Source: JASGDB01 sp049841315 (GTDB taxonomy: Bacteria > Bacteroidota > Bacteroidia > Flavobacteriales > Weeksellaceae). Taken from it: a stretch of 6,971 nt of DNA. This document shows positions 5,915-6,971 of this stretch, piece by piece (positions within the stretch are counted from its first letter, which is position 1; every line of letters begins with the position of its first letter). Where the stretch lies: NCBI GenBank assembly GCA_049841315.1, contig JASGDB010000093.1, forward strand, positions 1 to 6,971, given 5' to 3'. The notes beneath the pieces are model-generated. The model did no database searches. It was not told where the DNA came from and saw only the letters and a program-made list of their open reading frames with translations. The position numbers were made by a program, and so were the translations under genes.

Positions 5915-6382
5915 TTATTTTTCAAGAATGGATGTAAGGTCGGCAGGGGAGTAGTATTTGTTTTTCAAAACTTTATTGTCGGAAACGCGGTGAACATTAA
6001 TTTTGTTTCCCGAAATTTCGGAATAGGCATCCTGACCTTTTTCACGGTACATGGCAATCGTTTCATCTGCCTGTTCCTGCGTATCGCACGCTTTGGACAT
6101 GTTGGAACGCTGCACTTCATTGAACAGTTCCACAAATTTTTCGCCCAGCCCAAATTCTAAAACAGCACCGCTCAAAACATACTGCAAATCGCACAAAGCG
6201 TCCGCTACTTCTACAATATCGTTGTTTTCAATCGCTTCTTTCAGCTCATCGAGTTCTTCCTGCAGGAGTTTTACACGAAGTTCCGCTCTTTCCTTTGCGG
6301 GAATCTGCGGTGTGCTGAGTATGGGCGCATTAAAGGTCTTGTGAAATTCCGCTACCTGATTCAGGCTGTCAATCTTCTCCAT
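5915..6382 (-). CDS. MazG/PRA-PH-like nucleoside triphosphate pyrophosphohydrolase
   Basis: This 155-residue protein belongs to the all-alpha NTP pyrophosphohydrolase superfamily (MazG, dUTPase-2, phosphoribosyl-ATP pyrophosphohydrolase). These enzymes split NTPs to NMP and diphosphate using Mg2+. The metal-binding ExxE-ExxD pattern is clear: E42, E43 and E46 in QEELDE, then E58 and D61 in VEVADALCD. The C-terminal part carries RSNMSK (92-97) and a closing NKYYSPADL, both features I associate with cytosolic members that act on non-canonical nucleotides; the exact substrate is not readable. ATG 6382 is chosen because the promoter box ends only 21 bases upstream. The longer frame to 6478 would run through a terminator hairpin. 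It heads an operon with the thioredoxin-like lipoprotein (4-base gap) and the DUF4230 gene. Confidence 0.88.
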   Translation of the reverse strand: MEKIDSLNQVAEFHKTFNAPILSTPQIPAKERAELRVKLLQEELDELKEAIENNDIVEVADALCDLQYVLSGAVLEFGLGEKFVELFNEVQRSNMSKACDTQEQADETIAMYREKGQDAYSEISGNKINVHRVSDNKVLKNKYYSPADLTSILEK

Positions 6383-6403
6383 TATCGTTGTATAAATTTG
6401 TTT

Positions 6404-6411
6404 CAAATATA
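6404..6411 (-). promoter_or_regulatory. -7 promoter element (TATATTTG) for the pyrophosphohydrolase operon
   Basis: The minus strand reads TATATTTG, an exact TAnnTTTG match, 21 bases before the ATG at 6382, giving a leader of about 15 nt. Its first base directly follows the T-tract of the upstream terminator, so no separate -33 element fits without lying inside the hairpin. Confidence 0.62.
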
Positions 6412-6442
6412 TAAAAAATCGGATAGATTTTTCTATCCGATT
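6412..6442 (-). terminator. Intrinsic terminator upstream of the pyrophosphohydrolase operon
   Basis: A perfect 10-bp stem (aatcggatag 6417-6426 with ctatccgatt 6433-6442), extendable to 11 bp with a tttt loop, is followed on the minus strand by four more Ts, six in a row counting the stem end. It would stop transcription entering from the right. No intact gene is present there within the window; it may have served the broken gene at 6504-6650 or a gene further upstream. Confidence 0.8.
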
Positions 6443-6503
6443 GAAAAGATGACTTTGAAAATTATGGTTCTTCGACAAAAACTGTGGATTTTAAAATTAA
6501 CAT

Positions 6504-6650
6504 TTATCTATAAATTCTCAATGCCTGTTCTATTGTCTTGAAACAAAAGAACCAAATCAGATTTAACGGTGGCGACCTAAGTGCCTATACCTAAAAATTT
6601 AATCCTCCAAAAGGAATGATATTTCTGTCAGAATGTATAACTTTGTCCAT
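6504..6650 (-). pseudogene. Possible internally deleted transposase remnant (IS1380-like N-terminus)
   Basis: An ATG at 6650 opens a 19-residue frame, MDKVIHSDRNIIPFGGLNF, closed by TAG at 6591-6593. The IIPFGGLNF stretch resembles the N-terminus of IS1380-family transposases of Bacteroidota, where an ISSFGGLNF-type motif begins the protein; this is from memory, without a search. In the same frame, after TAG-GTA-TAG, the reading continues as ALRSPPLNLIWFFCF and KTIEQALRIYR to TAA at 6504-6506. That could be a C-terminal tail joined to the N-terminus by an internal deletion, but I cannot match the tail to a family with confidence. No terminal inverted repeats or target duplication were identified. 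The minus-strand terminator at 6412-6442 lies downstream. Confidence 0.33.
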
Positions 6651-6674
6651 ATAGCGTTGTAGTGAACACTATAT
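6649..6674 (-). other. Hairpin overlapping the start codon of the broken transposase frame
   Basis: Arms atatagcgtt (6649-6658) and aacactatat (6665-6674) pair over 10 positions with a 6-base loop. One position is C/A in plus-strand sense but becomes a U-G wobble in minus-strand RNA, so the fold is complete only in that transcript. The ATG at 6648-6650 overlaps the distal end of the stem. A small cgca/tgcg hairpin (6677-6690) lies directly upstream. This could occlude translation initiation or be a structured element end. Confidence 0.45.
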
Positions 6675-6744
6675 TACGCATTTTGGTGCGAACAACAAAG
6701 CCTCTTTTGTATTATTTTTCAATACTTTAGATGCTTTTAGTTTT

Positions 6745-6831
6745 TTAGGCTGCGAGTTTTGGGGTAATTTCAAGCCAATCCTTTTCTGAAAAAATGGCTT
6801 TTGAATTTTTTCGTCTATATTTAATTCGATA
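6745..6831 (-). pseudogene. Start-less coding-like fragment, unrecognised
   Basis: A minus-strand frame between two stops reads NYRIKYRRKN then SKAIFSEKDWLEITPKLAA and TAA (6745-6747), 28 residues. It has no ATG, GTG or TTG, yet the second half has the balanced composition of real protein, unlike the surrounding AT-rich DNA. It may be the surviving C-terminus of a lost gene. I do not recognise the family. Confidence 0.25.
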
Positions 6832-6971
6832 ATTTCATTTTAATTTTTTTGGTTCAAGATAATTTAAGCGGGTTATTTTTTATTAATTTAGTCAAGTAAA
6901 TATACAAATTTTTACTTCTGTTATTATACCTAAATTCACACTCTTTCAAATGGTAATAAAACTTATGTTTA

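Larger units (their letters stand above)
6443..6971. other. 529-base gene-poor region with coding scraps
   Basis: No intact gene is supported here. Frames on both strands are short and interrupted, and the right third (about 6790-6971) is strongly AT-rich. The region holds a possible transposase remnant (6504-6650), hairpins at 6649-6674 and 6677-6690, a start-less coding-like frame (6745-6831), and a 10-base direct repeat TATACCTAAA (6586-6595 and 6925-6934). A near-match to the -7 box (TATATTTA) sits on the minus strand near 6900. The composition and broken frames fit decayed mobile or accessory DNA beside the core operon. Confidence 0.5.

Noticed and set aside
6383..6478. N-terminal extension of the pyrophosphohydrolase to 6478
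   Set aside because: It would pass through the terminator hairpin and the -7 promoter box, and the added residues have no family similarity.
1..6971. CRISPR array, tRNA or rRNA genes
   Set aside because: No regularly spaced repeats were found. No cloverleaf with T-loop GTTCRANNC and CCA-type ends or rRNA signature was recognised by eye on either strand.

Overview
The window looks like a chromosomal segment from a flavobacterium of the Weeksellaceae type (Chryseobacterium, Kaistella or Elizabethkingia relatives); the genus is an inference. The DNA is AT-rich. Coding starts are preceded by A-rich leaders with no Shine-Dalgarno box. Four intergenic regions carry the Bacteroidota -7 promoter element TAnnTTTG. 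The protein types are also typical of this group: a secreted M28 peptidase, a DUF4230 protein and a thioredoxin-like lipoprotein. Every gene I can support lies on the minus strand, so the order below follows transcription, from the right edge to the left.

6383-6971 is a gene-poor region. It holds short, broken coding scraps, including a possible N-terminal transposase remnant in 6504-6650, a wobble-paired hairpin at its start codon, and a strong minus-strand terminator (6412-6442) that runs straight into the promoter of the next gene. 4754-6382 is a tight three-gene operon. It encodes a MazG/PRA-PH-like nucleotide pyrophosphohydrolase, a thioredoxin-fold lipoprotein with a CxxS active site, and a membrane-anchored DUF4230 protein. 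The gaps are 4 and 17 nt and a textbook terminator follows at 4720-4748.

990-4602 is the conserved translation cluster thrS, infC, rpmI, rplT: threonyl-tRNA synthetase, initiation factor IF-3, and ribosomal proteins L35 and L20. The order is the usual one, but the sequence suggests two transcription units. thrS and infC share a promoter at 4629-4636 and end at hairpins near 1904-1974. rpmI and rplT have their own promoter at 1760-1767 and end at 929-960. The infC frame extends upstream of its first ATG to an ATA codon, which would give the usual basic N-terminal tail and a rare start codon of the kind known for infC elsewhere.

1-894 is the N-terminal 298 residues of a secreted M28-family zinc aminopeptidase with all metal ligands present; its 3' end lies outside the window. 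Its -7 box abuts the rplT terminator.

Most of the window is ordinary core genome, and I see no undescribed multi-gene system. The points worth a second look are the infC start and its altered linker motif, the fused terminator-promoter junctions, the CxxS lipoprotein operon, and the scraps in the right-hand 590 bases.
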